A DNA stretch of 64,000 nucleotides from Syngnathus acus (taxonomy: Eukaryota; Chordata; Actinopteri; Syngnathiformes; Syngnathidae), in NCBI RefSeq assembly GCF_901709675.1, contig NC_051095.1, positions 989,001-1,053,000 on the forward strand, in the 5' to 3' direction. Position 1 is the stretch's first letter. The number at the start of each line of letters is the position of its first letter. Shown here one piece after another: positions 47,948-58,309 of this stretch. The position numbers and the translations under genes were made by a program. A model generated the notes under the pieces. The model was not told the origin of the DNA, made no database searches, and saw only the letters and a program-made list of their open reading frames with translations.

Positions 47948-49016
47948 TCAGCCATGTTCCTCTTGCGTGGATAACGGCGGCGCCGGGATTGGCAGCAGGT
48001 ACTCCTCGTAATGCTCCACGTCGTCCGGTCGACTCGCTTCCATCCATCGCGCGCCACTCGAAGGCGTCGCCATGTCGTCTCCCCGGCCGACCTTCGATTT
48101 TGCCAACTGGCGTTCAAAGTTGCCAATTTAGAAAATCCCTGATATTTTGCAAGCCTACCTGAGAGTCTTCTGGGTCTTGGTAGCTCAGTTTGAGAAGACA
48201 AGTGATGGCCAGGTCCTCCTCGGCGCTCAGCTGGAGAATCATCCGGCACGGGTGACTGTCGGAGCGAGGCGTCAGGGTGGGGCCCCCCAGGACCCTGAAG
48301 ACATGCGGCCCACGCAGGAAGGGGTCGGGCTGATTGCGAGGAGCGGAGCTTGTGCTCATGAGTGGCGGGGGAGTGTTGAGTTGGAAGCTGCTCCATGCTG
48401 GCTAAAAACAAATGGGGGCAAATGGGCTGGATAAAATGTCATCATTTAAAAAATGGATTTGTTTTCAATTTTAAATACTGACCAGATGAACGATTTAACA
48501 GAATATATTATCCGTAAAAAGTGTTTTGATATTCATATATAAGCTCAATTTCATATATTTATATGTATACTTTCATAGTTCAGCTTCTTTACACTGAATA
48601 TCTGAATCAATTTTTTTTAAATGCAACTAAATGCCCCAAATCACTTTATCTTTTTTTTTTTTTTACATAAAGACCAAAAACGAAACTTGAGGCTTCCCGC
48701 GTTACAATTCTAGTCGCACCAGACAGAAAAAGAACTAAAAGAAATTGAAGATAAACAACTTAAAGAAAACACGGACTCAAAACTTTCCGCGGCTCTGGTC
48801 ATTAGCATTTCTTGTCTCTGAATGTTGATACTTGTCTCGCGGTACTGGGGTCCATTCTCCTCCACGCTTGGTGTTGCTCGGGGGAGTCCCGGTCTCAAGT
48901 TGCGGACTCACCTTGTCGGGAGGAGGCGAGACTTGCTGCTGGGTTGATGCACAAAAAAGCATTCGTGACGGTTGCTCCACGGTCCTGCGGGAGGACGGCG
49001 GCTGCACCGCCGCCAT
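47948..49016 (-). CDS. Uncharacterised small protein, 168 aa, three exons
   Basis: I do not recognise this gene. Exons in transcription order are 49016-48912, 48401-48159 and 48106-47948. All joins are phase 0 with GT-AG sites, the ATG sits in a CpG-rich 5' end (CCATCGCG region), and a poly(A) signal follows the stop. The protein starts MAAVQPPSSRRTVEQPSR, has a Pro/Ser-rich first third, then a segment GPHVFRVLGGPTLTPRSDSH and a likely amphipathic helix LSAEEDLAITCLLKLSYQ, and ends in an acidic tail EHYEEYLLPIPAPP. No signal peptide or membrane segment is seen; it looks like a nuclear or cytosolic regulatory protein with short linear motifs. It lies tail-to-tail with arhgef15 and head-to-tail upstream of zpax's 3' end. 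A real gene is likely, from consistent splice phase and gene-like ends, but the function is unknown. Confidence 0.65.
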
Positions 49017-49833
49017 CGCGCGCTGGGCTCTCGGCTATATTAAAAACAGACACCAATGACGCTTTTTTTTTTCTCTCTCCCCACCAGTCCAAATTGAAGT
49101 TGAAACACTTACGTTGTCGCTCATGTCGGAGTCGAGTTGTGCAAGTTCTGAATCTGAAGCTCGACACGAGTTTCAGCTGCAGCAGTGCCCTCACATGGCT
49201 ACAATTACACCTGCACGATCGAAAGATCATACTACAGAGATCGTATTTTGCACGTCTTCAACAGATTTTGGACGAATTTCTTTTTAATCTGATCGCTCCA
49301 AAAAAAATCATTCGTTTGATTGCATTAGGTAGTTTTACGTCAACTTTGCCCCGCGACGGGGCTGCTTGTTGCGTGTTTCCTTACGGATGAATTTCACTGA
49401 CGGACACATTCAATTTAGCGCCGGAATTGCCGAGAGCGCAGCGCAGCAGTTTTGTGGACTTGTATCTGGTAAGTTCTTCACGATTACTTTAATTTGGCCG
49501 CGTGCTGGTTCAATTTGTTGTAATAATTAGAATTTGAAGAGTTACATATGCCTTCTTTTTCGTGTCAGTGCTTTATAAAAATAAACAAAAAAGCAATTTT
49601 GTCCATCGGTGTGCGCGCGCGCAGGTCGGTCAAATGTGCACATCTTAAGATTTAAAAAGAAAAAAAAAAAAAAAGGACTCAGGCTTTTAGGTAAGATGCA
49701 AGACTTTTATTGAATACAGTTAAAAATCAAAGCCTTCAAATGTTGCCATGCTGCCATCCTTTTGTACCTGTGAAGAAATTGAACAGTTCATAATTGTATT
49801 GCAGAGGGTCAATTTGAACAATTGAAGGTTGGC
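49017..49833. other. Promoter region of the 168-aa gene and zpax 3' flank
   Basis: No coding exon is seen. The first ~450 bp are moderately CpG-rich and should hold the promoter of the - strand gene. A segment at 49328-49545 is similar to 54078-54325 (see findings). TTTATT at 49706-49711 reads AATAAA on the - strand and would end zpax 123 nt after its stop. Confidence 0.5.
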
Positions 49834-52800
49834 TCAACCTTTTCTGGCATTAGGGTGAGGTTTGCTCTGTTTAGACACCCGGAAGTAGTGCACCGCAGGA
49901 TAGGACCCCAAATGCTTTCGGATTGGAGCGGCACTGCTGCTTCTTCCAGCCATGGGCGGAGTCGGAACCGCTACGGTTGTCGTGACGAGACCACTAAGAG
50001 GAGTAGTGCTGATTCCTTCCGCGAGCCGCTTGAAGAAGCCCATGCTACCTATACCCGGGTCGTCCGACTCAAACCTGTACATGGAGAAAAGCTTGTGCAA
50101 GCCTTCCAAAGGATACTTGCACTGCACCACCAACCTGAGAAGTAAGAGTGTACACTCAATCCCCTCATTTCAAATAATTTCCACAGTCTTAATTTCTCCA
50201 TAAAAAAAAAAAAAAAGGCATACAAACCTCTCATCATTATCCTCAGAGTCAGACACGTTCTTGCTGTAGAAAATCTCATTTCGATAGATCACGTTGCCAT
50301 ATCGGAGCTAAAAGGAGTGGAAGAGGAAAAAAATGTAGGACTTCACACACGAGTTACCGTATTTTCCGGACTATAAGGCGCACCGGACTATAAGGCGCAC
50401 CTTCAATGAATGGCTCATTTTAAAACTTTGTCCTTATATAAGGCGCACTGGACTATAAGGCTTAATGCATCATGTCAGATTTTTAATCTAAATCAAATCA
50501 TTCTCCATTTAATCTTTTTTATTTCAACTTCAGACGCAACAAATTACTTTATAATCACAAAATAATGATCCATAGTCTTTTTGATTCATGATTCATAGTA
50601 GTCCGGAAAATACGGTACAAGTGATTTGTGTGAATACCTTGACTTTGGATCCACAGCTATTGAGCGGGAAAGAGAAAAGTGCCCTGGTTTCATCAACTTC
50701 TGCAGGGCCGCACGAACTGTCCAGTAAGTTGCTTGTCAATGGGCTTGCACCGCCGGGAGTCATCCGAGATAAATCTGCCGCCACGGTCATCCTCCCGTCA
50801 GTGGAACACACTGAAAAGGACATTCACGAAAAGTCCAGCATTTTGTCACTCATTGGCCAAACTGCAATGCTACTGTCGAGTGTGAGGACATCAACAATCA
50901 AGTGGCCAAAAACTGCTTCCCTACTTACCAATAAGTTCTGAGGTCACAAAAGGACAAGTCTTGGAAGCAGATTTCTGAACAGACCCCGTTTGACGGTCTT
51001 TCACATGGATCTCAAAAGTGCCCAAGAAGCTTTCCAAAGTGATGTCCTGAAACAAATGACCCAAAAAAAAAAAAAATCTGTCTGGAGTTCTTCAAGCTGT
51101 AGAATCAGACCATCCCGACCTTATAATGGAAGCCCTGTGAGTAGACTGGCACATCCAGCTGCAGTTTCTGACTGGCATTGCTCATATTGTAGCCCCGCCG
51201 AGCTGCCAGCTCTGGCGTCAGCGTGTCAGAGCCCACCACGATGGACCACAGGAAGCCAAAGCCCCATTGGTCTGCGCTGAAGCTGATGCCTGACTCTGAG
51301 CAAGCCGCATCCAGGACCGGAGGAGCTAAAGCAGAATTGGAGTCCAAATAGTGAGGATGACATCTAACCCAAACGGGTCAACCCAAGATTCGACTCACAG
51401 GGGCCAGCCAGCGCCGTGACGCTCACAAAGTAGAAATAGGGCTCGTTTTCGGGAAGAACACTCAGCGTGTAGTTGATGTCCAATCTGTATTGCACAGTTC
51501 CGTACATTTCGTAGTACTAGGGGAGAAGAAGAAGCATGAGCGGAACTACTTGGGATGACTCCAATTGTAACGATGCGATCTACCTGCTGAGTGACGGCAG
51601 GGTGGTCAAAAGAGACGTTCAGCAAGTAGCCGTGGCCGTGAGCGGGTTGCGTGATATCGGCGACGGAACACGAGTTGGTGTAGCGCGCCTCGCGGCCGTT
51701 GAGCCGAAGCAAAACCAAGCGGACGTCCTGGGGTACGTCGCCCAGGTAGACCTGAAAGAGGCGCTCCTCCACAATACTTTGGTTCTGGGTAAACAGAGGC
51801 CGCAGCAACATGGGTGTGCTCAGCGTCCGGTGAAGTCGCAGCCTGGTCTCGGCCCCTTCGTCCTCAAACATTTGCTCCAGGTAGAGGTGGAACATGTAGA
51901 ACTCGTAAAGGTCATCGCTCACAAAGCTCTGCAAGAAGGGGGATGCGAAATCTTACAAAAACTCTTCCGACGACCCGGTCACCTCTGAATACCGACCTTC
52001 CTGAGTCCGCCCTTGGCGTCCAATGGGATGCTAATCTGAACCGTGCCGTTCTCAGTCACCACGTCGCCGTTCTCAAAAAGGCCGTCGGTGAATCCGACCC
52101 GAACTCTCGCGACATCAGGACCTGGATAAGGTGCCCCCGGAGTCCTGAAAACCAGGTGGCCACTGTCTTCGTAAGCACCTTGATCTGTTCAAGGATGGGG
52201 AGTGACTAAGTACGAAGGTAGGAGGACATTTCTGGCAGATAAGAGTTGATGCATACGCATGGAGCAGGTGGCCGCTACGTCCACCATGATGACCAACCAG
52301 CGTTGTCTGGAGAACAGAGTGGCGTGGACCACCTCCACAGGGATGTCATTCACCTGAGAAGATTAGCAAAGGAACGGAAAATGCACAGTAACATATCCAC
52401 GGGATGTTTGGAAACTGCTTCAAGGTTGTTGTTTTTTTCAAATGCTGTTTATTCCCCCCAAAATCCCATTAACATTTCCAGAACTCTGACCATGGCCATG
52501 AACGAATCCGGCTGTCCATAGGGTGTGCGGAACACCAGCCTCTGGTGGGTCAGCGCAAACATGTACCCTTGCTCACGGGCGTCCGAGATGCTCATCGGTT
52601 CCAGCTGCTCCTCATCTCTCTGGAACACCACCTGCCAACCCAAAGTAGACCAGCCATCTACCTGCAGAGCACACGCGCAAGAATCCCAAGACCGCCTAGC
52701 CATACGGCTAATCCAACGATAAGGATGGATGAATGGAACATGTCCAAGTATCAGTTTTGCAACTCACATGTCTGAGAACGTTCCAGTCGTCCTTCTCCCC

Positions 52801-53631
52801 GGCACCACACGGGATTTCGCTCTTCATGGACACCTACGGACACACCGGCAAATGTATGGACCTGAGCAGAATTGAAATGAAAAAGCCATCATACCTCCAT
52901 GTAGTTGAGCTCACAGGAGACCTCTCGTGGAGCCCACTCCAGGGATGGTGAGCAGGTCTTGTTCAGTCCGTAGGCTACGTCGCCCCTCACCAACAGGTTG
53001 AAGCTGAATCCGAACACCTTATCGTCCTAAGGACCAGTAAACCAATCAGCAAATTTGGACTCCTTCCACCAAACATTTACAGATACCTTCGTCTCTGTGT
53101 GACAGCTAAAGTAGGACGCACGCAACTCCATGCGACCACTCAATGGGGAGACGGTGACGCTATAGCCGCACTTGGCCGCGTACGGCTCAGCGACGGCGTA
53201 CGCTCCCGTCCCATCTGGAAGGTCAGAAGAATCACGATCACCATCCACGTCAAAGCCGTATCAAATAAAACCCATTTCCGCCCTGTCAAGAAAAAGTTGA
53301 GGAAGGAAATATCTGACCACCGTGGTCCCCAACTGGACGTACCGACAGCCTCGAAGCGAGCATCATCCCCGGCGAACGAGAGGTCCACGGCTATCACGAA
53401 GGAACGATCGTGGCAATCCATGTCCAGGACTCCTGCGACCAAATTGCAGAACGGTTCAAATAGTGCTTAAGATTTCTTCGATTGGGAGATTATTCCGTAC
53501 CATCGGGAATGGGATCGGCCAACGTGGACAGAAGCCACACCACCCTGCAAGACAAAACCACACGCAAGAATTTGAGTAGTTCTGCGGCATGTGACAGCAC
53601 AGTCTTACCACAAATAAAAGAGGCGCGCCAT
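49834..53631 (-). CDS. zpax: Zona pellucida-domain egg envelope protein, zpax-like
   Basis: Sixteen coding exons in transcription order: 53631-53609, 53544-53501, 53432-53343, 53214-53087, 53026-52895, 52833-52768, 52661-52491, 52353-52257, 52184-51997, 51928-51584, 51516-51399, 51325-51120, 51046-50929, 50810-50638, 50307-50228, 50134-49834. Phases close to 759 aa. A signal peptide opens the protein (MARLFYLWVVWLLSTLADP). The long middle contains repeated N-glycosylation sequons and Cys pairs (CHDRSF, AKCGYSV, CSPSLEW) resembling ZP-N-like repeats of ZPAX. A canonical ZP-N lies near residues 570-665: VCSTDGRMTVAADLSRM, SSCGP, then FPLNSCGSKVKLRYGNVIYR and NEIFYSKN. After VVQCKYPLEGLHKLFSMYRF the chain is Ser/Thr-rich and stops without an evident ZP-C half, furin site or transmembrane segment. 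ZPAX assignment is from memory of the family; another teleost ZP protein is possible. Confidence 0.8.
50357..50615. mobile_element. TA-flanked palindromic element, copy 5 (zpax intron)
   Basis: Termini CCGTATTTTCCGGACTATAA and GTCCGGAAAATACGG with TA flanks at 50355-50356 and 50616-50617. Internal ATAAGGCGCAC-type repeats occur. It fills most of the 330-bp intron between zpax exons 14 and 15 and ends about 22 bp from the exon 14 donor. Confidence 0.75.
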
Positions 53632-55064
53632 CGTTGGAGACAGCCCCCATGAAACCGGCTTTTGATCAAACCGACTGACCAATGGAAGACCTCCATTGAA
53701 ACAGGTGAAGGTGCCGCTCGTTAGCAATTACTCAGCAGCAGTTTGGCTTTGTAGGTCCTTCCGGGACCTTTTCTATCCCTCTCCTGAAATTATAAATCAT
53801 CCATACGTAAAATACAGAAACGTGTCAATTCAATTTGTTTTATCGCAAAATGTAACTTGTGACTGTGTCCTAAAGATGATTTTAAAATACCAAATGGCTC
53901 TCGAGCACCCCCTGGAATTGCTTTTTTTCCTCAGCCCTCCTAGATAAGTAATTTGCATCTCAAGGATAACAAGTAAACTTTGAAATCAATTTTTGATATG
54001 ATTTTGTTGATATGTCTTTGTTGTTATTGTCAAACCATTTCATTTGATCATATACGGTTAAGCCTAATTATGCTCCTAGGTAGTGGTCTTTCGTGACTAC
54101 TCTAAGCCCCGCCCCGCCCGCCAAATAACTGCCGTTTCCGCACGGACCCATTTCGCTGACGCACAAATTAAATTTCCCGCGAGGAGTCAGGAGCGCAGCA
54201 CAGCAGAGATTTCGGCACTGACAGTGACAGCTTGCAATTTCTGGTAGGTTTTGGTTTTCTACGAGTACGTCAACGTTCCGCTCTCAATTTGTTGCGTTTG
54301 ACTGAATTTTGAAGCGTTTGAGACGTCGAGACGCGCTAGCAATGCCCAGTTGCACTTGCATACGCATGCGCACAATCATGGTGATTTCCCGGAAATGCAA
54401 ATACGGTGCAAAATGGGTCAATTCAATTGTCACGACGCATGGCTCGTTTGTAAAGGTTGTCACACTTCTTTTTTTCTTTCTAGTTTTCATTATATACTGT
54501 AGCTACAGTAACCTTGTTCTTGACCAGTTAGCAGCAGCTAACTCAGCAAGGTGATCTATTGAAATAACTAACTTGATTCAAATGTATTTGCTCCCCTGCT
54601 ACTCTGATGAGAGTAAAACAAAAATGATATTGGTAATCACATGAACCGTCACTCTTTATTACAACCACGATGCACAGTATGATTTATGTGAGCACAATGT
54701 CACATCATTAAAATAAATATTTCCAGGAAAACCACTCGTAGTCCATACATAATATAAATAGAAAATAATAAATATGTTGCTAAATGAGCTTCTTATTCCG
54801 CTTAGTGATCTAATTCATTGCATGGTGTTTGTATGCTAACATAATTAATGGTAGAGTAAATATTTGTCTCAAAATATGATGAGGCCATAAATACTGTATA
54901 CAGTAAAAACAGTTACTTTGGCAGTAACTGAGTGCGCCTTCTTACGCCAGGCCACAGTCCAACATCAGCAAAATCATAATTCAAGTAAATATTCCTGTGA
55001 AAAACACTTGTGGGCTATTAATAAATTAAAACAAACAGGACGGAAATTGAGCATGCCTTGTGCT
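53632..55064. other. zpax upstream region, no gene seen
   Basis: AT-rich sequence without a supportable exon. 54078-54325 is a CpG-richer patch that resembles 49328-49545 in the same orientation. It contains GAGCGCAGCACAGCAG and a donor-like CTG/GTAGGT. The rest has no recognisable feature. Confidence 0.4.
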
Positions 55065-55844
55065 TAGGGGTGTAAATCGCGGGTTTTGTCACGATACGAT
55101 ATCATATCGATACAAAGAAACACGATAAGATATTTGCCGATATCTTAAAGCCTGCTGTGATTCATTCACGATACATCACGATATAGTGCTCCACGATCGA
55201 TATTTTATTTTTTATTTATTTTTTTAAATAAAAAATATAGAACAATATCCTGATTTATAACAATTCATACGCAAAATCAACAAGGTACTGCAAACTCTTT
55301 ATTTAGGAAATTACAAGAGTATTGTAGTATACAAAGTGCTTATTTTAACACTGAACTTTATCAAATTCCTATATTTTTTCCTCATATAAGTAAAGAAAAA
55401 TGAATATTCCTTCTTTTTTTGTAATACCATTAACTTTAAAGTGCATTACTGAACTATTTATTTACAATAATTTTAATTGTCCGTTGAGCCATCTTTTCTT
55501 TGGAATCCAAAGTGCTTCCAAACGAATGACTTGAAGCCCAAAGGGGAGCGAATTTCCTCGTCTTCTTGGACACACACTAGCCATAGCACCAGCCCGCCCA
55601 GGAGCCGCGTAGTTGTCGGCTCCCCTTTCACGTGCCTGCTCTGCTCACAACACAACACGCCGCGTACTGCTCCCGGAAAGAGGAAGCAAGCAACAATGAA
55701 CTGGATTTCAAAATAAAGTCGCGTCTAATGTCCGAGGTCAAACACGGCGATATAAATCGATGTTTACGTTTAGCATCGACGCCAATAAATCGTAGAGCAT
55801 TATATCGATTAATCGATGTGTATCGATGAATCGTTACACCCCTA
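55065..55844. mobile_element. hAT-like non-autonomous DNA transposon
   Basis: The element begins TAGGGGTGTAA and ends TTACACCCCTA, the terminal repeat of fish hAT elements. It is flanked by CTTGTGCT (55057-55064) and CTTGGGCT (55845-55852), an 8-bp target-site duplication with one mismatch, as expected for hAT. Subterminal repeats of ATCGAT-type sequence are dense at both ends. No intact transposase frame is seen in the 780 bp. Confidence 0.75.
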
Positions 55845-55852
55845 CTTGGGCT

Positions 55853-57077
55853 ACTATACACGCGAAAGTACAATACTTTTACGCCCACTTGTAGTCTTAT
55901 CACTAACCGATGTACAATCAATTAAAAAGAGTATGTTGTTACGGCGCTTAGTTCAAATCAGTTGAATGGAGCCTGACAAGGTGCGATCACATTTCCGCCC
56001 GCTGCATCACGACGGGCCCGCCGCCCGCGGCGCTGGCTCGCTCTGAAACGTCAAGTCGTCGTCGAATTGATCCGCTCCAAAGGGACGTTGGCGCCGTTGC
56101 GATCTCGAAGTTGCCACCTCGGGGCTATGTTGGAAGAGTTTGGCGACGGTGCCTTGACATTTGCATACAGGCCCCCCTCGGAGCGCCGCGCTGACTAAAG
56201 CCGGCCAGCGGGCCGGCGGGCAGGCAGGCAACGGGGAGGTTGGTGGAGTGTTGCTCGCCTCGGCTCGCCTTGTTGTTCGTTAACATTTGAGTCACTGTGT
56301 GTCATTAACAAAGAGCCTCAGCGTGCGGGGGCCTCACGTTGAGCGTGGACGCCAAATGGCTAATCCCGACCGACACATTTTATATCATCTCTATAGGGTT
56401 GAAGGGTTTTTAGATATAATCATATTCTGACCCCCACCCACCCCCCAAATTTGCAGTTGTACCGAAGCGCTTTGCATTCACATTTTTCAGAGTAATTTAT
56501 TTTTGGGATTTTTTTTTCTTGTTTCATGAGATTTTTTTTTTCTGATTTTCAGGAATCTTTCTGTTTCGTTTGAAATGTTTTTGTCTGTTTCTCTGAATAA
56601 TGTCCTGCTCTTGAGAAGTTTTTTAATCATTTAACATTTATTCCGTTTTCAAGATCTTTTGAGGTGTAAATTAAATAAGAATTGTCCCCCAAAACAGGAA
56701 AGAAAATCCCACAAAAAATGCTCTGACAACAGGAAAAAAAAATCTCAAAAAGAAATTACTGGATTTATTTTTGTTTTGTGTTTTCAAGTGACTGCAACAT
56801 GTGCTAGTGTTTTTTTCCAAAAGTATATTTTGAACAAACAGAAGCAATATTACAATAAGCGTCATCATAAAGTGACATTCAACTTCTTATGCAAACAACG
56901 AACGCGCAAAACAAAATCGTCTACTCGGGTGACACTTGCATCATCTGACAACACCTCGTCGCGCCCCCGCAGCCGCGAGCGCCTTCAGCCAATGGCGCGC
57001 TGGCGTCCAAGGAGCCTATTTATGAGGGCGAGTGCCGCCCAATCGGCCGTCACACGACCTGTTCTGCAGAAGCGGAG
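55853..57077. other. Spacer with CpG-rich patch, sst upstream region
   Basis: A CpG-rich stretch at about 55985-56340 has no exon I can support. 56350-56900 is A/T-rich. A TATA-like CTATTTATGAG at 57016-57026, about 55 bp before the somatostatin ATG, is a plausible core promoter. Confidence 0.45.
57016..57026 (+). promoter_or_regulatory. Putative TATA box of the somatostatin gene
   Basis: CTATTTATGAG lies 52-62 bp upstream of the ATG in otherwise GC-rich sequence. This spacing predicts transcription start about 30 bp downstream and a very short leader, common for neuropeptide genes. Confidence 0.5.
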
Positions 57078-57859
57078 ATGCTTCGGCTGCAGGTGCTGCT
57101 GGCACTTCTGTTGTCCGCCGGGCTGCTGGTGCGGGTCAGCACCGGAGCCCCTGACGCGGCTCACCTACTCGCAGAGGCCTTTGGGGCAGACGCGACACTG
57201 GACAAGGTGAGGGGGAGGGGGGGGCTGTTTTTGTCCACCTTTGTATTTCTATGTACTGAGTTGGTACTGGCCAACTTTTTCGACACTATCTTCACTTCTA
57301 CTTAAGTACAAAGTGAGTATTTTGTATAGAAATACAACACTTCATTTGTGTGTGGGTTTTTTTTTTTTATAAAAGGATGCGAGTACTTGCATATAAGTGA
57401 AGTACTTTGAAGTCCGTTTAGTTTTTTTAATGTCCATACGTGTACTTGTGCGATATAGTGAGTTCTTTTTGGACTTCTCCACGTTAAATACAGAGTAGCA
57501 AATAAGGATCTCACAAGTCTTAGATGATGGGAGGTAACAAAGTACAAATACTCAATGACAGTATTTCAGTTGATTTGTCAGCTGTCTGTTTTTTAGTTGG
57601 GGAATGTATTTTTTTTCTGACCACTTTACTTTTACAAGGCAAAAGAAGCAGATGAAGCTGAACTTGCCGGTTCGTTTGTTTTCAGGAGTCTGCTCGCTCG
57701 CTGCTGCTGAGGCTGATCTACCAAGTGGCGGCGAGCGACGAGGCGCTCCCCGAGCTCGGCGTCGGGGTGACGTTGATGCGGCGACATCTTCCTCTCTCCC
57801 AAAGAGAGCGCAAGGCGGGTTGCCGCAATTTCTTCTGGAAGACCTTCACCTCCTGTTGA
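57078..57859 (+). CDS. Preprosomatostatin with Arg4 somatostatin-14
   Basis: Secreted neuropeptide precursor acting on somatostatin receptors. Two coding exons, 57078-57206 and 57686-57859, joined at phase 0 with GT-AG sites, giving 100 aa. This two-exon structure is the family's usual one. The chain begins with a signal peptide ([20 protein letters not shown]). A propeptide follows, with MRRH giving one basic site, then RERK directly before the C-terminal [14 protein letters not shown] and stop. Cys3 and Cys14 of the disulphide ring and the receptor-binding FWKT are intact. Residue 4 is Arg (CGC), where the common somatostatin-14 has Lys. AATAAA at 58014-58019 ends the transcript. The trip6 neighbour suggests the sst5-type paralogue rather than sst1, but this is inference, so no symbol is given. 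Confidence 0.92.
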
Positions 57860-58013
57860 CACCACGTCGTCATTCTCCTTCCTTCGATGGTGCGCCTTCC
57901 AACCCTCTCACGTCAAAGGTCAATTGAAACTTTGGCCGTGTCCCGTTTTTGTGACCTTTTTGTTAAGTGCCGTGTTGTTAGATTTGTCCTCATTGAATAA
58001 TGTGCCTTGGCTC

Positions 58014-58019
58014 AATAAA
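58014..58019 (+). promoter_or_regulatory. Somatostatin gene poly(A) signal
   Basis: AATAAA 155 nt after the stop codon, followed by GTTGAAAAG and T/G-rich sequence; fits the short 3' UTR of somatostatin genes. Confidence 0.75.
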
Positions 58020-58303
58020 AGTTGAAAAGCATCAGTTTGACGTTGTTCTTAATGGCGTGCGTATTAGTGTGAGATGGATTTTATTTAGGGGTGTGCTACC
58101 TTTTGTTGCCAGCTGTTAGTTGGCTTATTTTGAGGAAACAATTTCTATTTTTAAACAAGTTGTACAGTTTTAGTGTAATTTCTTCACTTTTCCTAAAGAA
58201 ACCCACCTGATTGAAGAAACCCAAATGAAACCTTTTGACAAATGTGTCCAACTTTGCGCTTAATTAGACACAAGACACTTTTACTTTATTTTCAAAATAT
58301 TTT

Positions 58304-58309
58304 TTTATT
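58304..58309 (-). promoter_or_regulatory. trip6: trip6 poly(A) signal (AATAAA on - strand)
   Basis: TTTATT on the + strand, about 910 bp past the trip6 stop. It would define a 0.9-kb 3' UTR ending about 285 bp from the end of the convergent somatostatin gene. Confidence 0.55.

Noticed and set aside
56007-56231. CpG-rich minus-strand open frame between the hAT-like element and sst
   Set aside because: Short, Arg/Ala/Pro-biased, no family resemblance and no clear splice sites; composition alone explains it.
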